Source of the DNA: Anaerolineae bacterium
Lineage (GTDB): Bacteria > Chloroflexota > Anaerolineae > Aggregatilineales > Phototrophicaceae
Assembly: GCA_013360465.1 (NCBI GenBank)
Contig: JABWBO010000020.1
Coordinates: 1-50,337 of the forward strand
Direction: 5' to 3'
DNA: 50,337 bases
Below, piece by piece: positions 26,160 through 34,738 of this stretch (the stretch's first letter is position 1; each line of letters starts with the position of its first letter). The translations under genes were made by a program, and so were the position numbers. The notes below the pieces were generated by a model. It saw nothing but the letters and a program-made list of their open reading frames with translations, had not been told where the DNA came from and made no database searches.

Positions 26160-27023
26160 CTAGATTTCCCACTTGGAGAGGAGGTGCTGAACGCGGCGGT
26201 ACGGGAAGACCGGTCCATCCTTGCAGATGAAGAACGGTCCATACTGGCAGTGACCGCACAGCCCGATGGCGCACTTCATGTTCCGCTCCATCGACACGTA
26301 GATCAGGTCGCCTTTGACGCCGCGCTTCTCCAGCTCGGCAGCGGTGAAGCGCATCATCACTTCGGGACCGCAGACCATCGCCGCCGTGTTGAGCGGGTCG
26401 AAGGGCGCGCGACCGATCAGCGAAGTGACCAACCCGACGCTGCCGCGCCAGCTTCCCGTCGCGCGGTCCACCGTCACGAAGACATCCAGGTCGAAATGGG
26501 CGCGCCACTGTTCCAGTTCCTTGCGATAGAGGACATCGCCAGGGGTGCGCGCGCCGTAGAGCAGCACGACCCGGTTGTAATGTTCGCGGTGCGCCAGGAT
26601 GCGGTACATCGCCGGACGCAGCGGAGCCAAGCCGATGCCGCCGGCGACGATCACCACGTCGCGTCCACGCGCCGCATCGACGGGCCAGGTCGTCCCGAAG
26701 GGACCGCGCACGCCGAGGCTGTCGCCCACTTTCAGGGTACTCATGGCGCGCGTCACCGTGCCGACGGCGCGGGTGGTATGGACCAGCAGGTCGCGCCGGG
26801 CGGGGTCGCCGCTGATCGAGATGGGAATCTCGCCCACCCCGTACACGTAGAGCATATTGAACTGCCCCGGCTCAAAAGGCGGGATGGTCGCGCCATCGAC
26901 GCGGGCGAGTTCCAGTGAGAACGTATCGTCGGTATCCCAGCGGGCGTACTCGACGCGGTGCAGGCTGGGGAGCATCGGGTCGTACAGGCGGGCGGCAGGA
27001 GGTTGAACAGCCGGTGTGAGCAT
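26160..27023 (-). CDS. hydG: Group 3b hydrogenase gamma subunit, FAD/NAD(P)-binding diaphorase
   Basis: A 287-residue ferredoxin-NADP reductase-like protein. The FAD domain includes [20 protein letters not shown], and the nucleotide-binding domain begins [15 protein letters not shown]. Near the C-terminus [17 protein letters not shown] gives four cysteines in the pattern of the [2Fe-2S] site of dihydroorotate dehydrogenase electron-transfer subunits. It links the hydrogenase to NAD(P)H. The start chosen is ATG 27023, because the upstream in-frame extension overlaps the preceding gene and is not conserved in character. Confidence 0.93.
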   Translation of the reverse strand: MLTPAVQPPAARLYDPMLPSLHRVEYARWDTDDTFSLELARVDGATIPPFEPGQFNMLYVYGVGEIPISISGDPARRDLLVHTTRAVGTVTRAMSTLKVGDSLGVRGPFGTTWPVDAARGRDVVIVAGGIGLAPLRPAMYRILAHREHYNRVVLLYGARTPGDVLYRKELEQWRAHFDLDVFVTVDRATGSWRGSVGLVTSLIGRAPFDPLNTAAMVCGPEVMMRFTAAELEKRGVKGDLIYVSMERNMKCAIGLCGHCQYGPFFICKDGPVFPYRRVQHLLSKWEI

Positions 27024-27037
27024 ACAGGAACCCTTTC

Positions 27038-27496
27038 TTAATGGATGCTGTAGAGGTCGAGCAGCTGCAGCCGGGTCGCCTGGAGTCGTTCCACCAGCAG
27101 GTGCGAGAAACGCTTGAAGAACTCGTAGCCCAGGCTGTGATCCTCCTCGCACTTCTTGCGCAGGCATTCGCCGTCCAGGGCAATCGCCCGCACCGGCTGA
27201 AGGACGCGCCCGCTGAACATCCAGCGGTACGGCGGGAACAGCCAGGACCAGCCCACAATGTCGCCCTCTTCCACCGTCTGGATGGTGACGTTGCCCTGAC
27301 CGGGCACGAAGATTTCAATGGCGATAGCGCCTTCACGCAGGATGAAGAACTGTTTGGCGTCTTCGCCCTCACGGAAGACCAGCGTATCCGGCTTGAACGC
27401 CACGTTCGAGGCGCAGCCGGTGAGCAGTTCCAGATAGCGTTTGTCCAGCCCCTCAAAGAAGGGATGTTTCGCCAGGATCGGTTCAAGCGTGTGCAT
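27038..27496 (-). CDS. Cyclic-nucleotide-binding-domain protein in hydrogenase operon
   Basis: A 152-residue protein consisting of one CRP-like sensor domain: [40 protein letters not shown], and [20 protein letters not shown]. The DNA-binding helix-turn-helix of CRP/FNR regulators is missing, so it cannot be a classical transcription factor. It starts within the end of the beta subunit gene (14-base overlap) and lies 14 bases before the gamma subunit, so it is made with the enzyme. A ligand-dependent effect on hydrogenase activity is plausible inference. The canonical phosphate-binding Arg of cAMP pockets is not evident. Confidence 0.88.
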   Translation of the reverse strand: MHTLEPILAKHPFFEGLDKRYLELLTGCASNVAFKPDTLVFREGEDAKQFFILREGAIAIEIFVPGQGNVTIQTVEEGDIVGWSWLFPPYRWMFSGRVLQPVRAIALDGECLRKKCEEDHSLGYEFFKRFSHLLVERLQATRLQLLDLYSIH

Positions 27497-28670
27497 CTTT
27501 TTTCTTCCTCCCTGCCCCGTCGCTGACCGCCGCGTGCTGGGCTTGGATGGCGCGGACTTCTTCCGTGATGTCGATCTCCACCGGGCACCAGGTGATGCAG
27601 CGCCCACAGCCCACACAGCCCAGAGTCCCGAACTGATCGACCCAGGTGGAGAGCTTATGGGTGAGCCACTGGCGATAGCGAGATTTGACCGACGCGCGGA
27701 CGCTGCCGCCGATGACGTAAGAAAATTCAGTTGTGAAGCAGGAGTCCCACAGCCGCCAGCGTTCGGCGTTTTCGCCGGTCAGGTCGGTGGTGTCCTCGAC
27801 CGTCGCGCAGAAGCAGGTGGGGCAGACGAGCGTACAGTTGCCGCAGGCGAGACAGCGCGCCGCGATGGCGTCCCAGTGGGGCGATTCAGCACTGGCTGGC
27901 AGCAGTTCCTTCAGCCCTCGCGTGTTCATCGAGCGCTCGATGTGTTCGGCGGCGCGGGAGATCAGCGTGTCGGCGGCGGCTTTCTCTTCGCGCGTCGCCG
28001 GACGATGCGGCACGGCTTCCAGCATCTTCGCGCCGGCGTCGCTGCCCACCTGCGTCAGCAGGTAATGACGGTCTGCTTCCAGCACTTCGGTCAGCGCCAG
28101 ATCAAACCCGCCGGCGGCGCGCGGTCCGGTGTTCATCGACGTGCAGAAGCAGGTGCTTTCCGGGTGGATGCAGTTGACGGCGACGATGAAGAGCTGTTCG
28201 CGCTGCGCCTTGTAGTGCGGGTCCGGGTAATCGCCCATGAAGACGCGATCCTGTATAGCGAGGGCGGCAAGTTCGCAGGCGCGAACCCCGATGAGCGCCA
28301 AAGGCTGCACCTCCTGATCGGTCGAGTCGTCGGCTGCGATGGCGAAGGAGCCGTTATAGCGCTGCGCCTGCCACAGCCGCATTCTGGGAGGAAAGAGGTA
28401 TTTCTTCCAGGAGTGGGGTCCCAAGCCGTATCCGAAGAAAGCGCTGCCGCTGCTGTGCGTCAGGCGGTACGTCCCCTTCTCCTGCTCATCGATGTAACCG
28501 ATGGGCAGTTCAGAGACCTGGGCGATCTCATCGATAATAACGACGCCCTCTCGCACCGTCGGTCCGACCAGTCGATAACCCTGTTTCGCGAGGCTATCGA
28601 ACAGCGCCTGGAAGTCTCGGCTCTCGATGATGTCGGGGGTCTCGGAGTCCTGTCTGGTCCGTTTGGTCAT
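27483..28670 (-). CDS. hydB: Group 3b hydrogenase beta subunit, 4Fe-4S protein
   Basis: A 395-residue iron-sulfur protein of the anaerobic sulfite reductase A/sulfhydrogenase beta family. Two ferredoxin-like motifs lie in the C-terminal half: [12 protein letters not shown] (Cys273, 276, 279, 283) and [12 protein letters not shown] (Cys352, 355, 358, 362). The N-terminal part has the family segments [19 protein letters not shown] and [12 protein letters not shown]. It passes electrons between the flavin subunit and the hydrogenase small subunit. It is the first gene of the group 3b operon, downstream of its own promoter, and is preceded by AAAGGA. Confidence 0.93.
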   Translation of the reverse strand: MTKRTRQDSETPDIIESRDFQALFDSLAKQGYRLVGPTVREGVVIIDEIAQVSELPIGYIDEQEKGTYRLTHSSGSAFFGYGLGPHSWKKYLFPPRMRLWQAQRYNGSFAIAADDSTDQEVQPLALIGVRACELAALAIQDRVFMGDYPDPHYKAQREQLFIVAVNCIHPESTCFCTSMNTGPRAAGGFDLALTEVLEADRHYLLTQVGSDAGAKMLEAVPHRPATREEKAAADTLISRAAEHIERSMNTRGLKELLPASAESPHWDAIAARCLACGNCTLVCPTCFCATVEDTTDLTGENAERWRLWDSCFTTEFSYVIGGSVRASVKSRYRQWLTHKLSTWVDQFGTLGCVGCGRCITWCPVEIDITEEVRAIQAQHAAVSDGAGRKKKDAHA

Positions 28671-28787
28671 AAGGACAGTCCTTTATTCGGTTGAAGGCAC
28701 TCTACAAAACAGCGGGGTCTGGGGAGCGGTCAGCCTCTTTTCCGCAGGGGAGCGGTCCCTGCTCACATCTCTGTCGAACCACCACAG

Positions 28788-28816
28788 ATTGTATGCGAAT
28801 TTATCGACTTGTGCAA
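28788..28816 (-). promoter_or_regulatory. Promoter of the group 3b hydrogenase operon
   Basis: On the minus strand, TTGCAC (28811-28816) and TACAAT (28788-28793) are 17 bases apart. It begins only 5 bases past the stop codon of the upstream protease gene and leaves a leader of roughly 110 bases that contains a small GCAGGG/CCCTGC hairpin. This gives the group 3b genes their own start, separate from the membrane hydrogenase operon. Confidence 0.65.
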
Positions 28817-28820
28817 TAAT

Positions 28821-29414
28821 TCACAAATAATCGTTTGAGACATGGACATCAGACTCTTTTTCCCCACCCAAGACTGCGGCGGCGGTGAGGATTTCCGCCA
28901 GCGCATCGACGATTTCGGCGGCGGCGGCGGCGACCTCTGGCGAAAGGTCCGCGCCGAAGCGTGCGCCGTCTTTCGAGGCTCCAGACGAGATAACAGAAGA
29001 GTCGCCCACCTGGACGCCCAGCAGCGCCAGATCGCAGCCGCACGCCAGCGTCAGATAGCGTCCCAGCAGGGTAAGCGGCAGGGTGTGCGTCGAGGCGCTC
29101 AACCCCGCCGCCCTCTCCCAGTCCAGCAGACGGATGCAGCCCGGCGGCGCGCCCATCTCCGCCGCATCGATGACGATCACCAGCGCCGGGTCCCAGGCGG
29201 CGATCCAGCCGGCGTAATTTTCCGGCGCAATCCCGCCGTCGATGATGCGCCACATGCCAGGATCATCGATTCGCCGCAGCAGCCGGCGCACCACTTCCAG
29301 ACCCGCGCCGTCGTCGCCGCCGAATTCCTGCCCGACGCCCAACAAGACGACCTTAGGGTTCTGCGGCGGGCAGCGCTTGATCCGCCCGCGCAGCGCACTT
29401 CTCCAGGAGGGCAT
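28821..29414 (-). CDS. [NiFe]-hydrogenase maturation protease for the membrane-bound hydrogenase (HycI-like)
   Basis: A protease of about 197 residues in the HycI/HyaD family: PKVVLLGVGQEFGGDDGAGL at the N-terminus, LVIVIDAAEMGAPPG, and the His in STHTLPLTLLG. It would trim the C-terminal tail of the group 4 large subunit (30718-32385), which ends 30 residues beyond the nickel-binding motif. It is the last gene of the membrane hydrogenase operon. The ATG at 29414 lies inside the preceding ferredoxin gene (62-base overlap); a shorter protein starting nearer PKVVLLGVG is possible but no ATG or GTG is available there. Confidence 0.85.
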   Translation of the reverse strand: MPSWRSALRGRIKRCPPQNPKVVLLGVGQEFGGDDGAGLEVVRRLLRRIDDPGMWRIIDGGIAPENYAGWIAAWDPALVIVIDAAEMGAPPGCIRLLDWERAAGLSASTHTLPLTLLGRYLTLACGCDLALLGVQVGDSSVISSGASKDGARFGADLSPEVAAAAAEIVDALAEILTAAAVLGGEKESDVHVSNDYL

Positions 29415-29784
29415 GAATATCTTCCTCGCTGCCGTAATAGACGGTGAACGGCTCTTTGTCCTTCGCCGCCAGCTCCCACTGGTCGCTGGACATGCTCAGG
29501 CATTTGAAGCGGCAGTTCTGCACGCACTGGGCGCAGAAGGCGCAGCGGTCGGCGTGATAACGCAGCACGAAGCGCCGGGCGGCTTTGTCCAGCGTGATCA
29601 TCTCGATGGCATCCGCCGGACAGTCCTTCACGCACAGGCAGCAGCCGGTGCATTTTTCCGGGTCCCAGTGCAGCTGCCCACGCAGACGGCTGGGAGCATC
29701 GCGCCGCACGGCGGGATACGCCTGCGTCATCGGGCGGCGCACCAGCGCGCGCAGCATATCGCCCAGGATCGTCGTGATTCTCAT
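29353..29784 (-). CDS. Group 4 hydrogenase ferredoxin subunit (NuoI/HycF-like)
   Basis: A 143-residue two-cluster protein. The first site is CTGCCLCVKDCP (Cys45, 48, 51, 55), the second is CAFCAQCVQNCR (Cys81, 84, 87, 91), with Arg in place of the usual Pro after the last cysteine. It corresponds to NuoI of complex I and HycF/EchF of energy-converting hydrogenases, and carries electrons from an external donor to the NuoB-like subunit. The C-terminal 50 residues are a less conserved extension. It lies 7 bases after the NuoH-like gene. Confidence 0.9.
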   Translation of the reverse strand: MRITTILGDMLRALVRRPMTQAYPAVRRDAPSRLRGQLHWDPEKCTGCCLCVKDCPADAIEMITLDKAARRFVLRYHADRCAFCAQCVQNCRFKCLSMSSDQWELAAKDKEPFTVYYGSEEDIHALLEKCAARADQALPAAEP

Positions 29785-29791
29785 GATGCCG

Positions 29792-30721
29792 TCATCCTCG
29801 CGAAACCATCATGACGAGCCACTGCACCAGCAGCAGGATCATCACATAGCGCCACCACAGCGTCGTACTCTGGTCGATGCGCAGCCGGGCGAAGAGCGCC
29901 TGCACGCCGGTGATCAGGACCAGCAGCGCCAGCGTCTTGACCAGGAAGGTCAGCGGGTCGGCGATGCCGCCCAGGTACAGCCCGGCGACCAGAGTCAGCC
30001 CGATGACCAGCGCCGTATCCTTGCTCAGGCGAAACAGCGCCAGATGCCGCCCGCCGTATTCCGTCAGCGGACCAGAGACGATCTCGGTGTGCGCTTCCGG
30101 CGCATCGAACGGAGCCATCTCCAGCTTCGCCATCAAGCCGACGACGGCGACGAAGAAGCCGAGCGGCTGCGTGAAAAGCATCCAGGGGTTCGCCTCGGCG
30201 TAGCGCATGATGACATCGATCTGCCAGCTGCCCGCCGCCGCCGCCGGACCGAGCAGCGCCAGCAAAAACGGCGCTTCGTAGGAGAAGAGCTGCATCAGGG
30301 CGCGCATCGCCCCGACCAGCCCGAAGCTGCTGTCCGTGCCGAACCCAGCGAGGCTCAGGCACAGGGTGAGCAGGCTGAGCAGGCAGACGGTGACGATCAG
30401 GTCGCCGGGGAAGGCGTAGGCGGGCGCAAGCCCCAGCATCGGCAGCGCCAGCGCCGAAGTCAGCACGCTCGCCAGGGCGATCATCGGCAGGAGCGCAAAG
30501 AGCGTCGGGTGGGCGGCTGCCGGCACGATGCTCTGCTTCGCCAGCAGCTTGATCACATCGGCGAGCGGCTGAAACCAGCGCGGACCCAGGCGGTTTTGCA
30601 GCCGAGCGATCAGCTTGCGGTTCGCCCATTCGTAGATCAGCCCGATCAGCATCAGCGCCAGCCCGCCGGGCAGGATCAGGAGCGCCGCCAGCGCCCCGGT
30701 TAGCGAGTCGAAGGCATTCAC
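29792..30721 (-). CDS. Group 4 hydrogenase membrane subunit, NuoH/HycD-like
   Basis: A 309-residue membrane protein with about eight helices. Conserved landmarks are ANRKLIARLQNRLGPRWFQP, LAKLEMAPFDAPEAHTEIVS and GPLTEYGGRHLALFRLSKD, matching the quinone-chamber subunit of complex I and its hydrogenase counterparts. It anchors the hydrophilic arm and starts the proton path. The start is GTG 30721, which overlaps the stop of the large subunit gene as GTGA; the leader before it encodes no membrane helix. Confidence 0.92.
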   Translation of the reverse strand: MNAFDSLTGALAALLILPGGLALMLIGLIYEWANRKLIARLQNRLGPRWFQPLADVIKLLAKQSIVPAAAHPTLFALLPMIALASVLTSALALPMLGLAPAYAFPGDLIVTVCLLSLLTLCLSLAGFGTDSSFGLVGAMRALMQLFSYEAPFLLALLGPAAAAGSWQIDVIMRYAEANPWMLFTQPLGFFVAVVGLMAKLEMAPFDAPEAHTEIVSGPLTEYGGRHLALFRLSKDTALVIGLTLVAGLYLGGIADPLTFLVKTLALLVLITGVQALFARLRIDQSTTLWWRYVMILLLVQWLVMMVSRG

Positions 30722-32385
30722 CGGGTTGCCTCGATTCCGTAGCGGCGCAGGCGTTCCCATGTCCAGGTCTCGTCCTCGGCGCTGCCGTCGGCGGTGTGGA
30801 TCGTCGCCGTGCGGTCGTTGCACGAGAAGCAGGGATCGACCCCGACCAGGATCATCGGGATGTCCGCCAGCGGGCGACCGATGGACAGGATGAGCGCCGA
30901 AGCCAGATTGCACAGCGTCGGCGTGCGGGCGTGGATGCGTTCCGGCATCTCGCCGCCGCCGCTCTTGACGAAATAGAACAGCTCGCCGCGCGGCGCTTCC
31001 ACCCGGCTGATCGCCTCGCCGGCGCGGATACGGCGGGGCATGCGCGTCTGAAGCGCGCCTTCCGGCAGGGTTTCCAGCAGCACGCGGATCAACCGGCAGC
31101 TTTCCAGCAGTTCGCGGATGCGCACGCTGAAGCGCGCCGCCAAATCGCCGTCTGTCTCGACGATCGGCTCGACCGGGCAGCGGGTATATGCCAGATAGGG
31201 CGCTTCGACCCGCACGTCGCGGACGATGCCCGATCCGCGCGCCGTTGGACCGACGACGCCGATGGTCTCCGCCTGTTCGGCGGTCATCACGCCGACTCCG
31301 CGCGTGCGCCGGTTGAACAGCGGATCATGATTGACCAGATCAAAGTAGTAGCGCGCCCGTTCTTCGATGAAAGCTGCGCCGTTCAGCAGCGCGTCGATGT
31401 GCTGCGGCTCCAGGTCGAACTTCACCCCGCCCAGCACATTGACCGAGTAATGCACGCGGTTGCCGCTGATCTGTTCCAGCAGGTCCATGACCGTCTCGCG
31501 GTCGCGCCAGGCAGCCATGAACAGGGTGTCGAAACCGGCTTCGTGCGCCGCCACGCCCAGCCAGAGCATGTGACTGTGCAGGCGTTCCAGCTCGGCGAAC
31601 AGCGTGCGGATCGTCTCGGCGCGCGGCGGCACGGTGACTTCGGCGAGCTTCTCCACCCCCAGACAGTAGGCGGTGGCGTGGATGTGCGAGCAGATGCCGC
31701 AGATGCGTTCCAACAGGTAGAGGTCCTGCACCCAGTTGCGCTGTTCCACCGCCTTCTCGATGCCGCGATGCGCATAACCCAGGCGCACCGTCGCGCCGAT
31801 CACCGTCTCGCCGGCGACGGAAAACTCGAAATGACCGGGTTCCTTCAGTGCCGGGTGCTGTGGACCGATGGGGATGATGAAGTGTTTGCCGTTCTCGCCG
31901 TTGGTCGGCGGCGGGCGCACCGGGACGGTGTTCGGCTGCGACAGATCGATGTCCTTGCGCAGCGGGTAGGCGTCCGGCGACCAGTCTTCGGGCAGAAACA
32001 GCGGCGTCACGTCGGGCGTGCCGACGAAGGTCACGCCCAGCATTTCGCTCAGCTCGCGCTCGAAGATGCTGGCGGAAGGGTATGCCGCGCAGATGCTCGG
32101 CAGGCGCGCCTCGGCGCGCGGGGTCGTGACGCGCAGCGCCGCCACCGCCGCCCCGGCGCAGAAGTGATAAAGCGCCTCGATGCGCCCGTCATCCGCGCCG
32201 CGATCCAGCCCGGTGATCGCCGCCAGATAGCCCCAGCACGCCGCGTTCAGCGCCGCCGCCGCCGCCGGCAGATCGTTCGCGTCGATGACGACATCCAGCC
32301 GGTTCGCCTCTGGCGCGGTGAAGGATTTGCCCCAGGGTGTCGTGATCTGCGCCGCCTGTTCGAGAAGCCGGCTCGTCTCTGTCAT
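30718..32385 (-). CDS. Group 4 [NiFe]-hydrogenase large subunit (NuoC-NuoD/HycE-like fusion)
   Basis: A 555-residue catalytic subunit. Residues about 1-150 are a NuoC-like domain (SIFERELSEMLGVTF), and the rest is the NuoD/HycE-type domain starting IIPIGPQHPALKEPGHFEFS. Both nickel-binding motifs are intact: ERICGICSHIHATAY (Cys229, Cys232) and DPCFSCNDRTATI (Cys519, Cys522). Complex I NuoD lacks these cysteines, so this is a true hydrogenase. The 30 residues after Arg525 form a cleavable tail, as in HycE, where the protease cuts after the equivalent Arg. It starts at ATG 32385 in an ATGA overlap with the NuoB-like gene. Confidence 0.95.
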   Translation of the reverse strand: MTETSRLLEQAAQITTPWGKSFTAPEANRLDVVIDANDLPAAAAALNAACWGYLAAITGLDRGADDGRIEALYHFCAGAAVAALRVTTPRAEARLPSICAAYPSASIFERELSEMLGVTFVGTPDVTPLFLPEDWSPDAYPLRKDIDLSQPNTVPVRPPPTNGENGKHFIIPIGPQHPALKEPGHFEFSVAGETVIGATVRLGYAHRGIEKAVEQRNWVQDLYLLERICGICSHIHATAYCLGVEKLAEVTVPPRAETIRTLFAELERLHSHMLWLGVAAHEAGFDTLFMAAWRDRETVMDLLEQISGNRVHYSVNVLGGVKFDLEPQHIDALLNGAAFIEERARYYFDLVNHDPLFNRRTRGVGVMTAEQAETIGVVGPTARGSGIVRDVRVEAPYLAYTRCPVEPIVETDGDLAARFSVRIRELLESCRLIRVLLETLPEGALQTRMPRRIRAGEAISRVEAPRGELFYFVKSGGGEMPERIHARTPTLCNLASALILSIGRPLADIPMILVGVDPCFSCNDRTATIHTADGSAEDETWTWERLRRYGIEATR

Positions 32386-32864
32386 CCTGGTTTCTCCTTC
32401 TCCCCCGCCTGAAGCTGTGCCAGCAGCTTGACCATGCCGTCGATGATCGCTTCCGGGCGCGGCGGACAACCCGGCACGTATACATCCACCGGCAGGACCG
32501 CATCGACCCGCCCGACGACGTTGTAGCAGCCCTGAAAGACGCCGCCGGAGACGGCGCACGCTCCCAGCGCGATCACATATTTGGGTGAGGGCATCTGTTC
32601 ATAGACGCGCAGCAGACGTTCGCGCGCCAGGCGCGTCACCGGACCGGTGCAGATCAGGATATCCGCCTGGCGCGGGCTGGCTTGCAGCTTGACCCCCAGG
32701 CGCTCCAGGTCGAAGCGCGGGGTCAGCGTGGCGAGCAGCTCGATGTCACAGCCGTTGCACGAACCGCTGTTGAAGTGCAGCGCCCAAGGGGAGTTTATGC
32801 GCGACCAGCGCTTGACGGTCTCTACGGCGTCGCGCCAGCGTTCGGGCAGGTTGAGCGTATTCAT
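32382..32864 (-). CDS. Group 4 [NiFe]-hydrogenase small subunit (NuoB/HycG-like)
   Basis: A 160-residue subunit with the ligands of the proximal [4Fe-4S] cluster: Cys36 and Cys39 (GSCNGCDIELLA), Cys103 (LGACAVSGG) and Cys133 (VPGCPPRPEA). It receives electrons from the NuoI-like ferredoxin and delivers them to the NiFe centre. The N-terminus has no export signal, so the active site faces the cytoplasm. It starts 15 bases after the NuoA-like gene and overlaps the large subunit by 4 bases. Confidence 0.95.
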   Translation of the reverse strand: MNTLNLPERWRDAVETVKRWSRINSPWALHFNSGSCNGCDIELLATLTPRFDLERLGVKLQASPRQADILICTGPVTRLARERLLRVYEQMPSPKYVIALGACAVSGGVFQGCYNVVGRVDAVLPVDVYVPGCPPRPEAIIDGMVKLLAQLQAGEKEKPG

Positions 32865-32879
32865 CGTTCCCGTCCTCCC

Positions 32880-33200
32880 TCATCCGATGACCAGCGCCAG
32901 CAGAGTCACCGTCAGCCCGATCAGATAGACCACCGCCGCCGCCGAAGCCCCGCCGCTGCCCAGCATCAGAATGCCGACGTGCAGCACGGCGAAGAACAGG
33001 GCGATGGTGAAGGCGCTGCGATAGTTCGGCAGCGCGCCGCCGCTTTCCGCCGGCTCGCCGCTGGCGTAGGTACTCGACTGCATCAGCGTGGTCGGCGGGT
33101 GTTTTCCGTCCGAAAGCCGCCGCCCCACCCAGGCGATTCCGGCGGCAAGCCCCAGATAGATCAGGAAGGCGAGCGGCGGGGTCAGAAGAAAAGTCGCCAT
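32880..33200 (-). CDS. Group 4 hydrogenase membrane subunit, NuoA-like
   Basis: A 106-residue protein with three predicted helices: FLIYLGLAAGIAWVGRRL, SAFTIALFFAVLHVGILML and AAAVVYLIGLTVTLLALVIG. The loop after the first helix (STYASGEPAESG) occupies the place of the conserved loop of NuoA, whose Cys is Ser/Ala here. In complex I NuoA closes the contact with NuoH; a separate NuoA-like subunit is not part of Hyc/Hyf complexes. The ATG at 33200 lies within the last codons of the NuoN-like gene (19-base overlap). Confidence 0.82.
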   Translation of the reverse strand: MATFLLTPPLAFLIYLGLAAGIAWVGRRLSDGKHPPTTLMQSSTYASGEPAESGGALPNYRSAFTIALFFAVLHVGILMLGSGGASAAAVVYLIGLTVTLLALVIG

Positions 33201-34738
33201 AGGCTGTCTCCATTCAGGCTGATCAGCCGGTCCAGACCGCCGAAACCGCCTTGCAGCGCCGCGCTCGCCGGGTCGGTCAGCAGGCGCGCCAGATCGGGCA
33301 GGATGCCGAACAGCAGCACGAAACCGAGCAGGAGGATCAGCGGAATCTGCATTCGCCAGGGCAGAGGGCGGCGCGGCGCGCCAGCCTCCGCCGGAGCATC
33401 GGCGAAGAGGAGCATCACCACCGGCAGATAGTAGGCGAGCGACAGCAGGGTGTTGAGCGCGGCGAAGAGGGTCAGCGCCCCCGCCGCCGGACTGCCGCTC
33501 GCCATGCCCGCCTGGAAGACCTGCCATTTGGAGATGAAGCCCGCCAGCGGCGGCAGCCCGGCGAGGCTGAGGATCGCCAGGGTCAGCGCCAGAGCAGCGA
33601 GCGGGCTGCTGCGCCCCAAACCGCGCAGCTGACGGAAGGGCATCGGGCGGTCGGCGTCCATGCCCAGGCTGTACAAGCCGCCGCCGATGGTCAGGAACGC
33701 CAGCGCTTTCATCACGCTGTGATTGAGCAGGTGGAACAACCCTGCCTGCGCCGCCGCCGGCTCGCGGGTGTAGAGGGCGACGCCTAACGCCAGCAGCATG
33801 AAGCCGATGTGGCTGATGCTGGAATAGGCGAGCAGCCGCCGCAGCTCTTTCTGGCGCAGCGCCAACAGGTTGCCCGCCACGATGTTCAGCGCGCCGAAGC
33901 CCAGCAGCAGACTGCCCCAGACCTCCGCCGCGCCGCCCAGGGGAGCCAGCGCCCGCAGCATGGCGATCAGCCCGCTGACGGTGATCGCGCCGGAGAACAG
34001 CGCGGCGGTCCCGATCGGCGCGTGGGTGTAAACATCGGGCAGCCAGGTGTGCAGCGGGACCAGCGCGCATTTGACGCCAAAGCCCAGGATGAACAGCGCC
34101 CCCGCCGTCAGCAGCGCCGGCGAACCCGCCTCATTGAGGACGGCGTCCAGGCGCAGACTGCCGGCGCTGCCCAGCACCAGCGCGATACCCATCAGCGCCA
34201 GCAGCGAGCCGACAACGTTCTGCACCAGATACTTGATGGCGGCGTCGAGCGCGGCGGGACGGTCATAGGCAAAGGCGACCAGCATCAGCGAGGCGATCAT
34301 CATCGCCTCGAACCACAGCCACAGGTTGAACAGGTCGGCGGCGCACGCCATGCCGATCATCGCGCCGCCCGTCGCCAGGATCATGGCGAAGTACTTCTCC
34401 GCGCCCGCTCTGCCGGAAACGCCTACGCCGGAAAAAATGAGCGTCAGGGTGCTGACCCCCAGGACCAGCGCCGCCGTGAACAGGCTCAGTCCGTCGATGC
34501 GCAGGTTCAGCGCCCCAACCTCGACGGTGAGCGCCGGGACTGGTGCTGCCGAGAGCGCCGCCAGATCGCGCGCGGCGGCGGCGAAGACTGCCCACATCCC
34601 CGCCAGGACGGCGAGGCTGAGCGCCCATGAGATCTGCCAGCGCGCCGCCCGGCGCGGTTCCAGTGGCAGACGCCCCGCCAGGTAGATCAGCGGCGATGAA
34701 GCCAGCGGCAGCGCAATCAGCCAGGCGACAGGGTTCAT
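33182..34738 (-). CDS. Antiporter-like membrane subunit, NuoN type
   Basis: A 518-residue membrane protein with about 14 helices. It has the paired charged residues of Mrp/Nuo antiporter-type pumps: Glu144 in LWLWFEAMMIAS and Lys223 in LGFGVKCALVPLHTWLPDVY. The second half includes RRLLAYSSISHIGFMLLALG and FHLLNHSVMKALAFLTIGGG, also conserved. It should translocate H+ or Na+ when the hydrogenase turns over. It overlaps the NuoL-like gene by 4 bases. Confidence 0.92.
   Translation of the reverse strand: MNPVAWLIALPLASSPLIYLAGRLPLEPRRAARWQISWALSLAVLAGMWAVFAAAARDLAALSAAPVPALTVEVGALNLRIDGLSLFTAALVLGVSTLTLIFSGVGVSGRAGAEKYFAMILATGGAMIGMACAADLFNLWLWFEAMMIASLMLVAFAYDRPAALDAAIKYLVQNVVGSLLALMGIALVLGSAGSLRLDAVLNEAGSPALLTAGALFILGFGVKCALVPLHTWLPDVYTHAPIGTAALFSGAITVSGLIAMLRALAPLGGAAEVWGSLLLGFGALNIVAGNLLALRQKELRRLLAYSSISHIGFMLLALGVALYTREPAAAQAGLFHLLNHSVMKALAFLTIGGGLYSLGMDADRPMPFRQLRGLGRSSPLAALALTLAILSLAGLPPLAGFISKWQVFQAGMASGSPAAGALTLFAALNTLLSLAYYLPVVMLLFADAPAEAGAPRRPLPWRMQIPLILLLGFVLLFGILPDLARLLTDPASAALQGGFGGLDRLISLNGDSLWRLFF

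Noticed and set aside
32880-34070. 396-codon minus-strand frame
   Set aside because: Only its last 106 codons (from ATG 33200) form a real NuoA-like protein. The upstream part is an alternative frame of the NuoN-like gene.
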